From the NCBI GenBank assembly GCA_031216915.1, contig CM062289.1, positions 63,309,741-63,373,740 on the forward strand: a stretch of 64,000 nt of DNA, written 5' to 3'. Under the pieces are notes generated by a model. That model did no database searches and had not been told where the DNA came from. It saw only the letters and a program-made list of their open reading frames with translations. The stretch is from Pictodentalium vernedei. Taxonomy: Eukaryota > Mollusca > Scaphopoda > Dentaliida > Dentaliidae. Positions 10,497-21,574 of this stretch are shown piece by piece; within the stretch, counting starts at the first letter, position 1, and each line of letters starts with the position of its first letter. The translations under genes were made by a program, and so were the position numbers.

Positions 10497-11428
10497 TAAT
10501 ATTTAAGGAATAGTGCATGGCTTGAAGCTGACTACGCCCATATAGTGCCCATGCAATGAGGTGTTCGCGTCGGGAACTATACCACCTCACTGGGCACAAT
10601 ACGGGCGAAGTCAACGACAAGACATGCGCTAATCCTTATATTATATCGAACACCCATCAAGAAAAACATCTGTCCGATTTGTTAATCTATTACCAATGTA
10701 GCAGCCCTACCAGCCAGTGTTATTTTGAAAAAAATACCATATAGTTTTCAAAAAAAAACAAATCGATTGTAACTTAAATCACAATTTGAAGCTGTCATTC
10801 GCGGTACGAAACGCTAACTTGGATTATTGATATGAGCAGAAGACAAATTTTGAATCAGTCGGCAAGGGTAAACAAAACATTTCCCACAAACGGAACTGTG
10901 TATTCTAGAATCGTGCAACTCGCGAATGAAAGCTAAACTTTTCGAAATTTGACAATGCAATTTGATAATTTCCACACATTTGTCACACATATACATTACC
11001 GAATGGGTCAGTACGGGATACAAAACTCCGAAGATTCAAATTAATTCCATTATTTATTCGTTTACTGCCAAAAACATACAATTAAATAGCAAAATAATAT
11101 GAGCAGTGAAACAAACTATTTTTCAAATCCGGACGCGTTCTCATGAAAGTTGTGCCCAGGTATGGATCATTCTCTTCGAAACGAGATATGGATCATCTTC
11201 TCAAGGAATAAAATGAACGCCTCGGAAAATGTGACTTCAACAATGGAAAAGCGATACATGTTTCCACAATGATTTGTTTCCGGGTCGTTTTGTGGATGTT
11301 GTGCCCCCTGTGAATCGATATTTAAATTTAGCCTGCTTAGTTTTATTCTCCCAGTATGAAAAGAAAACTGATATAGTAGTGCGCTAAACATAGAAAACGT
11401 GTAGTGCCTGGCTGTATAATTCTGTGAC
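10497..11428. repeat. Tandem duplication, copy 2 (without the SINE)
   Basis: Paralogue of 9015-10428, preserving the hairpin near its start (10515-10626) and lacking both insertions. It provides the empty site for dating the SINE in copy 1. Confidence 0.8.
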
Positions 11429-14400
11429 GGCTCCCCTTTAAAAAATGTTGGGATATTGCACAGATGATAAAGGCATCTGCAGCGAGTGCCAGAAGCGCGA
11501 CCGATCACAAAGTGGTTGGAGGGGCGACGTTTCTCCCACAACAAAATTTTTACATCAGTTATTAAATGGAGTCTTCTGGCGGCATTTGGGATAAAAAAAC
11601 ACGTTACTCTTGGCCGTCAAAATGACGTTTTTAACAGCATGTTTCAAATTTCAAAGTTGATAAATGAGTATCCAATGAGCTATACTGACTGCACAATTCT
11701 TGAAGTGATAGCTTGGTTACATCGAGTTCATTTAATAAAGTTATTACCTCAAGAATCATGCAGTCCAGAATTACAGCCGTTGGTCAAGGGCATAGCTTCA
11801 TTCACGATACAGCCCCCTTCTTAACTGTTGGCACAGGACTCAGAACCTTGGGGGAGGGGGGGGGGGGGGGCAAGGTCAAACATGGCCTAAAAGCCCGTAT
11901 TTTTTTGTTTTGGAACGCACTTTGAAAGGACGTACCAAACCCCAAAAATTAAAATACAGTCTTTCGGGTTAGTTTGGACTAGAGGATGGGCAGGCGAAAC
12001 CACGATCCTTGACTCCTGGGCCAACCGCCCACCCCCCTCCCCCCTCAAGTTCCAGGCTCTGGGAGTTACTACCCTGGGCCCCACCCTCTCCGCGACCCTG
12101 GATACATGACCAATATGTGCATCATTGGATATTGTATTACAGAACACACAGGGTGATTTTGTACTTCTCCTCTAAGTAGGTGGATATACATATATTTCCA
12201 ACATATTCTTGCCAGTTTGTAGAAAGTTTGGGACTCAACAAGCTAATCTGCAATTTATGGACCACCAGATAACTAACTTATCAGTGCTCTTTAAACTGCA
12301 GATTTGCTTTGTGAGTTACAAGTTTTTACTGGCTGCCAGGTATGGTCAGTGGTTTATGAGCATGTGCATTGTTTTGCACAAGCAGAATTCCAGCCAGTGG
12401 ACCTCCGAGTGGAATTCGGAAATCCCTTGACTTCCAGTACGAGTCGAAATACATCGTAGAACAACCACTATAAACTACTAGTATACATCTTCAACTACAC
12501 CAGGAACACAATAACCTGACATCATTTTCGGGAAAGCTCTCACAGAAAGCTTTCTGGAAAATGCTTTCGGGTTCTTGTGCTATTGGTGTAATGGCAGTGG
12601 GCTCCTTTGTTCATTCCGGTTATGCTACGATTTATTTTGATTCATACAGTATTTGAAGACTTGAACATATGCTTCTACCTTGTACCATGCATTTATACTC
12701 ATAAGAAGTCTTTTTTCCAGACATTTCATACTTGGCTATTAAATAAATAATTGTTCATTTCCAAATTAGTTCTATTAAAAATTATTTGACTGTGGCCAAA
12801 GCCACATTTCAATATTTCGTGATTATGAAATAAATTTAAAATAAGTTTTGATTTGCTGAAATAATCTACAACTGTAATACTCGGATCACAAAAAGCAGTA
12901 TAATATATTTTGTACTTTACTTTTTAAACCTTTACCCACAGATAACACTGAAACTGGAAATTTCAATTTATTTTTTTTCAAATTTACACAAAAAGCCTCA
13001 AGCAAATCGAATCATGTGATCCTCGGAGGAACAATCTTGTTCCGATGATAGGTCACATTATGTGTCTTGTACAAAACTTAAAAAAAAACAACATCTTTAT
13101 CTGCTAATTCATGAATTATGTGTGAAGTTGCAGTCAATTTGTTAATTAAGGGATAGGCAGTGAGGTGTGTGGATTATGGAGATTCTTATTAATCCATTTT
13201 CAATGTTTGAGAAAAAAAGAATTAACAGTACCAAAAGGGTAAATTCCCACCACTCATGGGTATGTTTTTGGCATATCAAAGCTGCGTCAACCAAAAAAAA
13301 ATAGTTTTCCTGAAATAATATTCTTTCGTAGACATAATAAATTACATTTTGAATTTCTATACATTGGAAAATATAATGCAATAGGAATTTCAATGCAATT
13401 AACCCTCTTAAATGCTGTGTATAAAAACAAAACATGTTAAGAAAGGTTACAGCATACATGTACATGTACTTATGTCCGATTCTTGTGTCATTAGTATAGG
13501 AAACATTACATCTATTGTTTATACCGTTAGTGGTTATTCTTCAACTCATTTTGACTTGTACTGTATATGGACAAAATGTTATTAGTAGACACGCGACAAT
13601 GCTACTAGCAGACTATTTTCATTCACTTTTTACGGACCACGCCCCTCCACCCCAACCTCTTTCGGCTGGAACATCTGTGTGTTATGTTTGAAAATATTTG
13701 TATGGGTTGGTTGTTTGGGAAAAAGAGGGTTTGCATTTTCACTCACGCAGACATTTGTGTGTCATTTCAGTGATATATCTGCAGTTTTGTCAATCGTAAA
13801 CAAAACAAAACCATGATGCCGAGTCTACCTTCGCTTTTAGGAAGGGGTTCATTGCGGTATTCATTTCACTAAAAAATAAAAAATTATTTTGCCCTGTCCA
13901 TTAAAAGAAGTGTTGAAAGTGTGCTATTTTTTCTATCTTTATTAGTATTAAATCGAAAATGCACATTTTCTCGTTTCAAGCGAAACATTTTGGTTGTTTC
14001 TATCGCATGTATGACAGTCTTGACAGAAGGTCCGATCGAAGTGTTTACCCGAAGCTACCTCTGACCTTGCATATCATTAACATCAAAGATGGCTAATCGG
14101 CAATGGGCTTATTTCCGCTCCACACGTCTGCATATACAGAACCAACTCTATTGTAGTTAACTGTGGCTATTGCTATCTCAAATATTGAATAGAGGATGGT
14201 TTAACTGACAGTTAGATATTACTGAATTTACTGCAAACTCGTATTATACATAGTCATCATTCACCACAAGGGCCGGGGATATAATAAGGGTAGGATAAAT
14301 TTCCCCTGAACTTGTTACAGAGCCTCCACATGACTTGATAGATCTGTCAAATTGAATCCCCAAACCCATACCCACTGTTCACCATGTAGTAGCAATCCAT

Positions 14401-14765
14401 TATTTCAATATGTTGAAAAACTGTGACTGTATTGAATCAATCATGTAATTGTTATTTTTTATTTCATAAATAATACTTGTTGCTTGGAATGAAAAATAAG
14501 AAGAAAAACTGAATTGAAAAAAAAGCAGGCCTGGCATTCTGAAAAATGCAGGAGGGCAAAAAATCGCTCTCCTCAATCAGCTTAGGAGAGCAATTAACTT
14601 TACACAGCATTTTAAGTATCCAGTTGAACGAACTCATTGAAACTGAAACCAACAGACTATTACATCAGTGATTTTATTAACTGTACTAAGGTAAAGCGAA
14701 ATCTCTTAGACATCTAGATGTCTCACTCAACAACCGAACACACACTTGACAAGACCTGTGTGTGT
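11429..14765. other. Long intergenic stretch, no gene recognised
   Basis: Contains a 113-codon plus-strand open frame (11486-11824), a G-rich run near 11850-11874, short hairpins (12524-12560 and 13024-13056) and AT-rich sequence. TTTAAACCTTTACCCA at 12926 and the hairpin AGGAACAATCTTGTTCC may be a decayed piggyBac-like MITE, but the right end is unclear. I assign no function to any frame here. Confidence 0.45.
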
Positions 14766-14890
14766 ACCCAGACCTGTTGTCCAAGAAAGTCACGCGCCTA
14801 CCACTACCACCTTCACCCCCCCCCCCCCCAGGGGGGGGGGGGTTGAAGGTGGTAGTGGTAGGCGTATGACTTTCTTGGACAACAGGTCTG
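14766..14890. repeat. Hairpin with complementary poly-C/poly-G apex
   Basis: AGACCTGTTGTCCAAGAAAG (from 14769) pairs with its inverse ending about 14889, and the arms include CTACCACTACCACCTTCA. The apex is about 14 C followed by CAGGG and about 10 G, so the homopolymers pair with each other. The arms are nearly perfect over about 55 bp. Confidence 0.8.
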
Positions 14891-15148
14891 CTTGAATCTA
14901 CAGTCACATCCTGGTGCAAGTGCTTCAAGTGACAGGATAGTAGTAATGGTAGTATATTATAGTGTCAATATTCCTTGAATAATTACCCCTCAAACTGTGA
15001 TGTCAGTTGTTGAACTTGAAACTGACAGAAAAAAAAAATATTGCTGTGACCCATTTTGCTTCAAATGTTTGCAACTGTGTTTGGGTATGGTTGCAGCCAT
15101 TACCTTTTACCACTAAACCACTTTCAAAATGAAATTACGTGATGTTAT

Positions 15149-16189
15149 GTGACTTCGAAGTTAAATTACATTTTTGCTTTACAACAAAAATTTAATGTGA
15201 GCATAATACATGTAATCTCAATCATCCCTGGCAGTACACACAGAGAGGTTGCTCAGCATTTGAACTGCCACCGTAACAGTGTAGACAGGCTAGTCCATCG
15301 ACATGCACAACATGATGACGTTCGAGACCGACCCCGCTCCGGGAGACCCCGAGTTACCACCCCTGCACAAGATCGGTATATCCGTGTCGTCCATCTCCGG
15401 AACTGGCAATAAACGGCAAAGACGACAGCCAGGAACATCCCTAACCTGAGACGGATACATCCTCAAACAGTAATCAACCGGATGAGAGAATACGGCTTGC
15501 GTCCTCGAAGACCTGCAATTCGTCCGATTTTGACGTTACATCATCGTCGTACTCGACTGCAGTGGTGTAGACAACATCTCAGGCATCCCTTACACTGGTG
15601 GCGACGTGTTTTATTCACAGATGAATGTCGTTTCCATCTTTCATCATCAGATGGCCGCCAGAGAGTGTATAGACGTCGAAACGAACGCTACGCAGATCCA
15701 TGTGTCGTGGAGCGAAACCGTTATGGGGGAGCGTCTCTCATGGTGTGGGGTGGCATTACTGCCCGTAACAGAACTGAGCTGGTCATTATTGATGGCAATC
15801 TCAATGCAGCCAGATATCTTGATGAAGTGCTTACACCTGTTGTTGTCCCATTTCTGCAACGTCACGGCCCCGGCGTCATTCTACAGCAGGACAACGCCCG
15901 ACCCCACGCAGCTCGTGTTGTTCAACAGTATCTGCAGCAACAACAAGTGAATGTTCTTCCCTGGCCCGCAAATTCACCCGATATCTCACCCACTGAGCAC
16001 GTATGGGACGAAATTAAACGTCAGCTACGCCGGCTTCCCCATGCACCGTCAACGCTTGTGGAACTCCCAAGACAGCTTATCAGAATATGGAACAACATCC
16101 CACAACACTTCCATGCTAACTTGTTCGCTTCCATGAGGCGTAGATGCACAGCAGTAGTCGATGCAGACGGAGGTCATACCAGATATTGA
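15149..16189 (+). pseudogene. Tc1-family transposase, one in-frame stop (Tc1-A)
   Basis: DDE transposase of the Tc1/mariner superfamily, which cuts and pastes DNA at TA sites. The N-terminal part shows a helix-turn-helix (HREVAQHLNCHRNSVDRLV) and the GRPRVTTPAQDRYIR linker. The catalytic part has FTDECRF (first Asp), LQQDNARPHAA (second Asp) and SPTEHVWDE (Glu). I count 34 residues between the second Asp and the Glu, giving DD34E. Motif GGHTRY ends the protein, as in relatives. A single TAA at 15410-15412 interrupts the frame between the two DNA-binding halves, and both sides are in the same frame. The usual first residues before the HTH are not recognisable, and I could not define terminal repeats confidently. 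Confidence 0.88.
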
Positions 16190-16419
16190 GTGTGACTTTT
16201 GTGTTTGACCCTTAGTGTCTTTGACTCTCCATGGCACCAAGAGTATTCGTCGTAGCGTAATAATGAAATTTCTCGTGTTGATCACAAATTGATTCACCTG
16301 TGATTGAATAAAATTTCCATGAATGAAAATGATATATATCTTTTTTTAGTGTAATTTTTTAGCATGCACACTTTCTTTTTTGAGAGAGTATACCATATTA
16401 GGCAACCAAAAAACTGTGT

Positions 16420-16815
16420 ATTCAACTTGTTTTCTATTGTATTCTAACTATATTCTTTTGTATTCTATTTGTTTTCTATTGTATCCAACTTGTTTTCTAT
16501 TGTATTCTAACTGTATTATTTTGTATTCTACTTGTTTTCTGTTGTCCATTGTACCCTACTTATTTTTTATTGTATTCTACTTGTATTCTTGTGTATTCTA
16601 CTTGTTTTCTGTTGTATTCTACTTGTTTTCTGTTATATCCTACTTGCTTTCTATTGTATTCGTTTGTATTCTGCTTGTTTTCTGTTGTATCTTACTTGCT
16701 TTCTATTGTATTCTTTTGTATTCTACTAGTTTTCTAATTATTTTACTTGTTCTCTTTTGTTTTCTACTTGTTTTCTTTTGCATCGTATTTGTTTCCTATT
16801 GTTTTCTTTTGTTAA
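16420..16815 (+). repeat. TTGTATTCTACTTGTTTTCTG minisatellite
   Basis: Degenerate tandem units of about 21 bp built from TATTCTACTTG and TTTTCTGTTG blocks, roughly 18 copies. Long open frames rich in Leu, Phe, Tyr and Cys across it are by-products of the repeat. It lies directly before the recombinase relic. Confidence 0.85.
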
Positions 16816-17127
16816 GCAAGACTCGTGATGGGCACACTTCCGCTATTCGTGCATTTAACCCCCTATTTTTTGCTAACCCCAATAATGCAGAGCGTTGTCA
16901 AATTCAAGCAAATAAGCTTTATCGCGAAAACCGACCAGCAGCCATCATGAAACCAGATCGTGCATTCTACCTCAGTGTCAACGCATTAATTCGGATTGAC
17001 AGAACATTGCTCAGCAAGCAATTATGTTATAAATCCTGCCCAGTTGGAATTAACAAGCTTAATAACACGATGAAAGTAATGGCTGCGAATGCAGGCATTA
17101 AAGGAAAAAAACCTAATCACTCATTAC

Positions 17128-17859
17128 CAGGGATGTGGCTAGAGGGTTTCAGCTGGGGGGGGGGGGGGGAGGGGGGGAGGGGGTGCGACCGGATGTAAAT
17201 TCCAACTGTGAGTGGTTTCGATAGGTGGTTGCACTGCAGCGCTGGGTGATATCTTTTAACCATTTACCCAACGAATCGCCCGCATCCGCCCGCGTAATAT
17301 GCAAATACAGCTGCTGAAAAAATATTTTTTGAAAAATTTCAACAAAACCATATCATGTGACCCCTCTTTGGAACGAGCTCGTCGAGCTCGTTCCAATGAG
17401 CGGTCACATGATATGGTTTTGTTGAAATGTTTTTTAAAAATTAAAAAAAAATTATATTTAAAATAATGAAGTTTGAAATCGTCTGCGTTGGGTAAAGGGT
17501 TATGAACCCTTCCGAAAATTTTCACTCGTCCTGAAACGGAAATAGCATCATTTATAATGTGTCTGGGTCAGAAAAATTACCGGATTGATGTCAGAGTCGA
17601 AATTTTGAGGCCATGTCAATTTTAGAGTAGGAAATTTGAAACTCAAGTTTCCAGTTGGAAATGAAAGATAAAAATTTCTCATCATTAGCTGGAATTTTAA
17701 TATTTTTCATGAACAATGTTAATTGATTGAATTTCCAGCTATTTGATTTTTGACCTCGGAATTTCCAACTATTGAAATAAAATATTCCTAGCTGGGGGTG
17801 GGGGAGGGGGGTTGAGACATTCCCCACCCACCCCCACCCTCCCTGTCGCCACATCCCTG
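17128..17859. mobile_element. hAT-like MITE inside the recombinase
   Basis: Termini CAGGGATGTGGC and GCCACATCCCTG are a 12-bp perfect inverted repeat. Flanks CTCATTAC (17120-17127) and CGCATTAC (17860-17867) form an 8-bp target duplication with one mismatch, the size produced by hAT transposases. Removing the insert and one flank restores the recombinase frame. It contains a piggyBac-like MITE and G-rich runs at both ends, and no transposase. Confidence 0.8.
17260..17499. mobile_element. piggyBac-like hairpin MITE (copy 2, nested)
   Basis: Ends CCATTTACCCAACG and CGTTGGGTAAAGGG, flanked by TTAA (17256-17259) and TTAT. The central palindrome is GAACGAGCTCGTCGAGCTCG with further arms ATCATGTGACC on both sides. 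It sits inside the hAT-like MITE. Confidence 0.75.
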
Positions 17860-18539
17860 CGCATTACGTAAAACATGTATCACTAAACTTTTGCATGCTG
17901 GAATTGCACTCACTACAATAACTCAATTATCTGGTCACAAGAATGTAAATAGTTTGATAATTAAGCAACTGCTTCAATTGACCAGCAGCGCGAAATGTGT
18001 AATGTTTTGCTAAACAATTCAGAACGAGGTGCATTGGCGATAACTAATGCTGAAGATCAACCTTCGACTTCCGAGCAATCAAGGATTAAGAGAGTTCATC
18101 CTGAGAAGTTAGTTAAAGGATTATACTCAGGTGCCTATATTAGTGGAGGGACATTCAATTTTAACTTTAGTTCCAACGCAAGTTCGACTAATCACAGCAG
18201 TCAGTCACTAAGTCGGACAGTGACCCCGCCAAGGAAATTTCATAGACTGATGCCAATCTTAGATTCACAATCTGACCCCGGGGAATGAATTAACTGTCTC
18301 ATGAAACCTGAATTTGTGTCCATCTGAATCACTGAATCTGTTGGCATGTTTGCAAATACACCTAAACCGTCCTCTTGCCAAACCATCGGACTATCTTCCG
18401 CAATTTGATCCAAACCATTCGGTACCTTTTTACCCATACCAGATACTAATTAAACATAAACCACCCCCAGTGATAATATCTAGGAAATGAACAAATGTAT
18501 CAACATTTTCTAAACATTTGTTAACTTTGAGTAGTTTAA

Positions 18540-18779
18540 CCCTTTACCCAACGTAACGGCCAAAACCGGCCAGCGATATTCTAAAAAATCGATTAATTTT
18601 CATTATTTTTTCATTTTTTGTCTCAAAAATATAGTTTACGATCCCTCATTGGAACAAGCTCGCCGAGCTCGTTCCAACGAGAGGTCATAACCTATATCTT
18701 TGAGACAAGAGATGAAACAAATTAGTTGATCAAGAATTTTTTTTGCAAGTGTTGTCTGCTTTTCATGTTAGGTGAAGGG
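18540..18779. mobile_element. piggyBac-like hairpin MITE (copy 3)
   Basis: Starts CCCTTTACCCAACGTAACGG after TTAA (18536-18539) and ends GTTAGGTGAAGGG before TTAC. The core palindrome is GAACAAGCTCGCCGAGCTCG. It is very similar along its length to 31314-31551. Confidence 0.8.
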
Positions 18780-19246
18780 TTACAGTTGATTTTTTGTTTC
18801 TATTGTTTTTCCGAGCAGAAGTGAACGGCTCTCCCCCCCCCCCCCACCCCACCCGATTTATTTTGTGCGAACATGAAGGAAAGACAAACATCTTGATTTC
18901 TATGGTAGCACGTGGCTGTGTCACCCAAAGGCCAACAGCAACAACACAGGGATATGTTCGAAGGGTGTGTTGGATTGAATAGGAATATTTTCCCGATTCG
19001 TAGAATTACCACAAACAACCCGACAAGTTGTATTATTTCGAATTCTTTTAGAATTCTCTGCTTCTATCGATCTATGCAATAGTTTTCGTCAACCCGACCA
19101 TGTTCTTTTGTCCCGGAGTATACTTCAGTAGAGTAGAAGAGCCTATCAGCTGGAACAGCTTTGCTTATTATTGCTATATTTAGCTGTTCTGGTTTGTTCT
19201 TGTTAGTACTGACCCTATTCCGAGTACCCTTGTTGTTTCATTTATC

Positions 19247-19334
19247 TAGATCACCCAAACAGTTCACTTTACTGGCACTAACAAACCAATCAGATTTGTT
19301 AGTGCCAGTAAAGTGAACCGTTTGGGTGATCTAA
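19247..19334. repeat. Perfect-looking hairpin
   Basis: TAGATCACCCAAACAGTTCA to its inverse TGAACCGTTTGGGTGATCTA, with arms of about 38 bp that also contain TGGCACTAACAAA. The loop is a few bases (CCAATCAGA). Confidence 0.8.
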
Positions 19335-19439
19335 GGATTCATCCCCCGTAATCCTTATGCAGAGTTATCTCCCCGTATCACAAGGATGTCTTATCCGATT
19401 CTCATCACCTCTATATCCAATGGCCACGTCCCATGGAAT

Positions 19440-20115
19440 CCCTTTTTGTGAAACATCAATGGTTATGGAATCCCTTTTTAGTAGTATGAGGTCTATGAGA
19501 AAGCCCTCAATGGGGTCTAATTTACTATCCCTCTTAACCTTATTTCGTTTGAGGCCATGAGGGCCACGAGAAAAGCCCTCAATGAGGCCTAATTTACTAT
19601 CCTTCTTAGCCTCATTTCAGTATTTGAGGATACCTATGGCCTGGTATTTTATTATTTGAAGATACCTATCGAGAATGCTTTCTGGAGAATACCTTTTTTG
19701 TCGTATGGGGCCACGAGGGCCATGAGAAATCCCCCAATGAGGCCTCATTTACTATCCCTCTTAGCCTCATTTCGGAATTTGAAGATACCTATGGCCTGGT
19801 ATTGTATTATTTGAGGATGCCTATCGAGAATACTTTCTGGAGAACCCGTTTTTTTTGTCGTATGAGGGCCATGAGAAATCCCTCAAAGAGGCCTCATTTA
19901 CTATCCCTCTTAGCCTTATTTCTTTTGAGGGCATGAGGGCCATCAAAAAATACCTCAATGAGGCCTCATTTACTATCCCTCTTAGGCTCATTTCGGTATT
20001 TGAGTATACGTATGTATTATTTGAGGATACCTGTCGAGGATACCTTTTGGAGAATTCCTTTTTTATCGTATGAGGCCATGAGGGCCATGAGAAATCCCCC
20101 AATGAGGTCTAATGT
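19440..20115 (+). repeat. Tandem repeat with alternating long and short units
   Basis: Units start at GGGCCAYGAG (about 19560, 19727, 19867, 19938 and 20083) and share CAATGAGGCCT and ACTATCCCTCTTAGCC. Long units of about 140-165 bp add TTGAGGATACC...CTTTCTGGAGAA. Short units of about 70 bp lack this part. This is a higher-order arrangement inside the inverted-repeat element. Confidence 0.75.
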
Positions 20116-20639
20116 AGTCTTACCAACGGCTTCCATCTTATCTCTAACGCTCCAAGGCCACTACTTGTCTATGGCCTATCTGTCCTATCATTAGCTTCTA
20201 CAGCAGTCTTGTTCCATTGCGGCCTTGTACCAGTACTATTGACTAAACAATCATCCATTAATATTGACTTGTATCACTACTTCCTATCTATACCTATCTC
20301 TGTGTCGACTGTTCCCTCGGTCACATTGCTTCCTTTCCCCTGTATACATATAAACGGGCTTTTTAAGGCATTCCGTAATTGAGATTCCAAGCCAATTCCG
20401 AAGAACATGGTCGCGTAGACGAAAACTATTGCATAGATAGATAGAAGCAGAGAATTCTGAAAGAATTCGAAATAGTACAACTTGTCGGGTTGTTTGTGGT
20501 AATTCGACGAATCGGGGAAAATACTCCTATTCAATCGAACACACCCTCCGAACATAAACCTGTCTTGGTGTAGGCCTGTGGGTAACATAGCAACCGCGGC
20601 CCCAGTATACAAAATGGACGACGGAAACACGTATCACCA

Positions 20640-20780
20640 TAACACGCGTCGCGCATGCGCACCAACTCCACGTATCACTATGGGGATGACGTCACAACAT
20701 GGCCGCTCACGCGGCGCGGGTTATCATGAGAACACAACATGGCGCCACTGAGTCACGTGACATGACGTCACTTCCGAGGT
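20640..20780. promoter_or_regulatory. CpG-rich cluster of NRF1, CRE, E-box and ETS-like sites
   Basis: Contains GCGCATGCGC (20651-20660, NRF1-like), TGACGTCA at 20687-20694 and 20763-20770 (CRE), GTCACGTGAC at 20752-20761 (E-box) and ACTTCCG next to the second CRE (ETS-like). It is locally much richer in CpG than its surroundings. The combination is typical of broad promoters. No coding exon is evident nearby on either strand, so function is inferred from motifs only. Confidence 0.4.
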
Positions 20781-20833
20781 CTCCCATCGAGGTCCCACCA
20801 ACCTAGGGGTGAAAATCCCGAGACATACTACTG

Positions 20834-20955
20834 GCATTAATTACCGTTCATTTGTGGCCCACCAGAAATGATTAGCAAGCTGAGGTCTTATAAGCGGCCC
20901 GCGATAGAGGGCTGTTAATCATTTCTGGCGGGCCACTAATAGAACCGTAATACCC
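20834..20955. repeat. Hairpin with GGCCCACCAGAAATGATTA arms
   Basis: Left arm 20836-20880 pairs with 20913-20953, including ATTACCGTTC / GAACCGTAAT and TGATTA / TAATCA blocks. A spacer of about 30 bp contains GCGGCCCGCG. Possibly another palindromic MITE. Confidence 0.65.
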
Positions 20956-21268
20956 GAGAAAGTCCCTTCTTTACTATTATTGTCACTAATAGAGGACATT
21001 CAAGAAACCTCAAAATAATTGCAAATGAATAGTTTAATGAAATTAATAAATAAACGCTTCAGAACTTTAATCACGCTCTTGAAACAATAACAAAGATCAA
21101 CTTATCGTTCCTTCAAGGCGACGTAATGCGGCGTAGTGTGACGTCATTTAGGAAGCTACTTGGGGATATTCCTCGATGTCCATCGAGTCGATGGATATCA
21201 ATAAATATCTTTTAGATAATTTACGATAATTCACAGGCTAGTATATAATAAATATATATACATCATAC

Positions 21269-21456
21269 CAATAATTAGTCCATCTTCATTTTCTGCAACA
21301 GTTCCAGCAAAACCAGGATTTTGCATGGCACACGAAATATCCGACTCCGCGAAATCCACCAGATTCCTCTTTCTCATGAGATTTAGGCAGTTCTGGAGAT
21401 CACATTCTTTCATTGATCGTACTGTTATTTTTTCACCACCCCGTATCTCAACTTTC
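21269..21456 (-). CDS. Possible exon of a GNAT-family N-acetyltransferase
   Basis: A 188-bp minus-strand segment with an acceptor (AACTGTAG, ending 21457) and a donor (ATTG|GTATGA, 21269/21268). It reads GEKITVRSMKECDLQNCLNL, then DFAESDISCAMQNPGFAGTV and AENEDGLIIG. The 'I-x-V-R-x-M-x-x-x-D-L' start, the PGF block and the AENxxGxIIG strand fit the N-terminal half of the GNAT fold, which transfers acetyl groups from acetyl-CoA. The acetyl-CoA-binding RxxGxG motif would lie in a following exon, which I cannot find to the left before the edge of the repeats. It could be a retained exon of a decayed gene. The assignment rests on pattern resemblance only. Confidence 0.4.
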
Positions 21457-21574
21457 CTACAGTTGTAAAACAATATAAAAATTATGCATTTTGGACAAGT
21501 ACTTTTCAATATACTTTCCAAGATAGCATTGTTTAATAACAAATTATTTCCTGAATACGCCCCCATCTATCCGC

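Larger units (their letters stand above)
16816..18288 (+). pseudogene. Crypton-type tyrosine recombinase (DUF3504-like), interrupted
   Basis: The part before the insert (16830-17127) reads ERCQIQANKLYRENRP, FYLSVN, CPVGINKLNNTMKVMA and KGKKPNHS. The part after it (17861-18288) reads LRKTCITKLLHAGI, TQLSGHKNV, then after a frameshift ASIDQQREMCNVLLNN and a C-terminal SGGTFNF motif. This matches the catalytic half of Crypton/KIAA1958-like tyrosine recombinases, which cut and rejoin DNA through a covalent tyrosine. The HxxR motif (NHS|LRK) is split by a 732-bp hAT-like MITE. A one-base frameshift follows SL at about 17956, and the expected catalytic Tyr codon is TAA (17962-17964). The minisatellite upstream has replaced or displaced the N-terminal part. 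Clearly dead. Confidence 0.75.
18945..20562. mobile_element. Element with ~170-bp inverted terminal repeats and internal tandem repeats
   Basis: 18945-19114 is repeated inverted at about 20386-20562. Both arms contain ACAAACAACCCGACAAGTTG and ATGCAATAGTTTTCGTC on the appropriate strand, with a few mismatches. Between the arms lie a hairpin (19247-19334) and a tandem array (19440-20115). There is no transposase. The terminal base pairs and target duplication are not clear to me, so the outer limits are approximate. Confidence 0.6.

Noticed and set aside
11486..11824. 112-codon plus-strand gene
   Set aside because: No recognisable motif, no splice or promoter support, and it overlaps the edge of a duplicated region.
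13142..13465. 107-codon minus-strand frame
   Set aside because: Hydrophobic composition follows AT richness, and no conserved motif is present.
16380..16830. Leu/Phe/Cys-rich 'membrane protein' frames
   Set aside because: They come from the 21-bp minisatellite. Only the part after 16830 has a recognisable domain.
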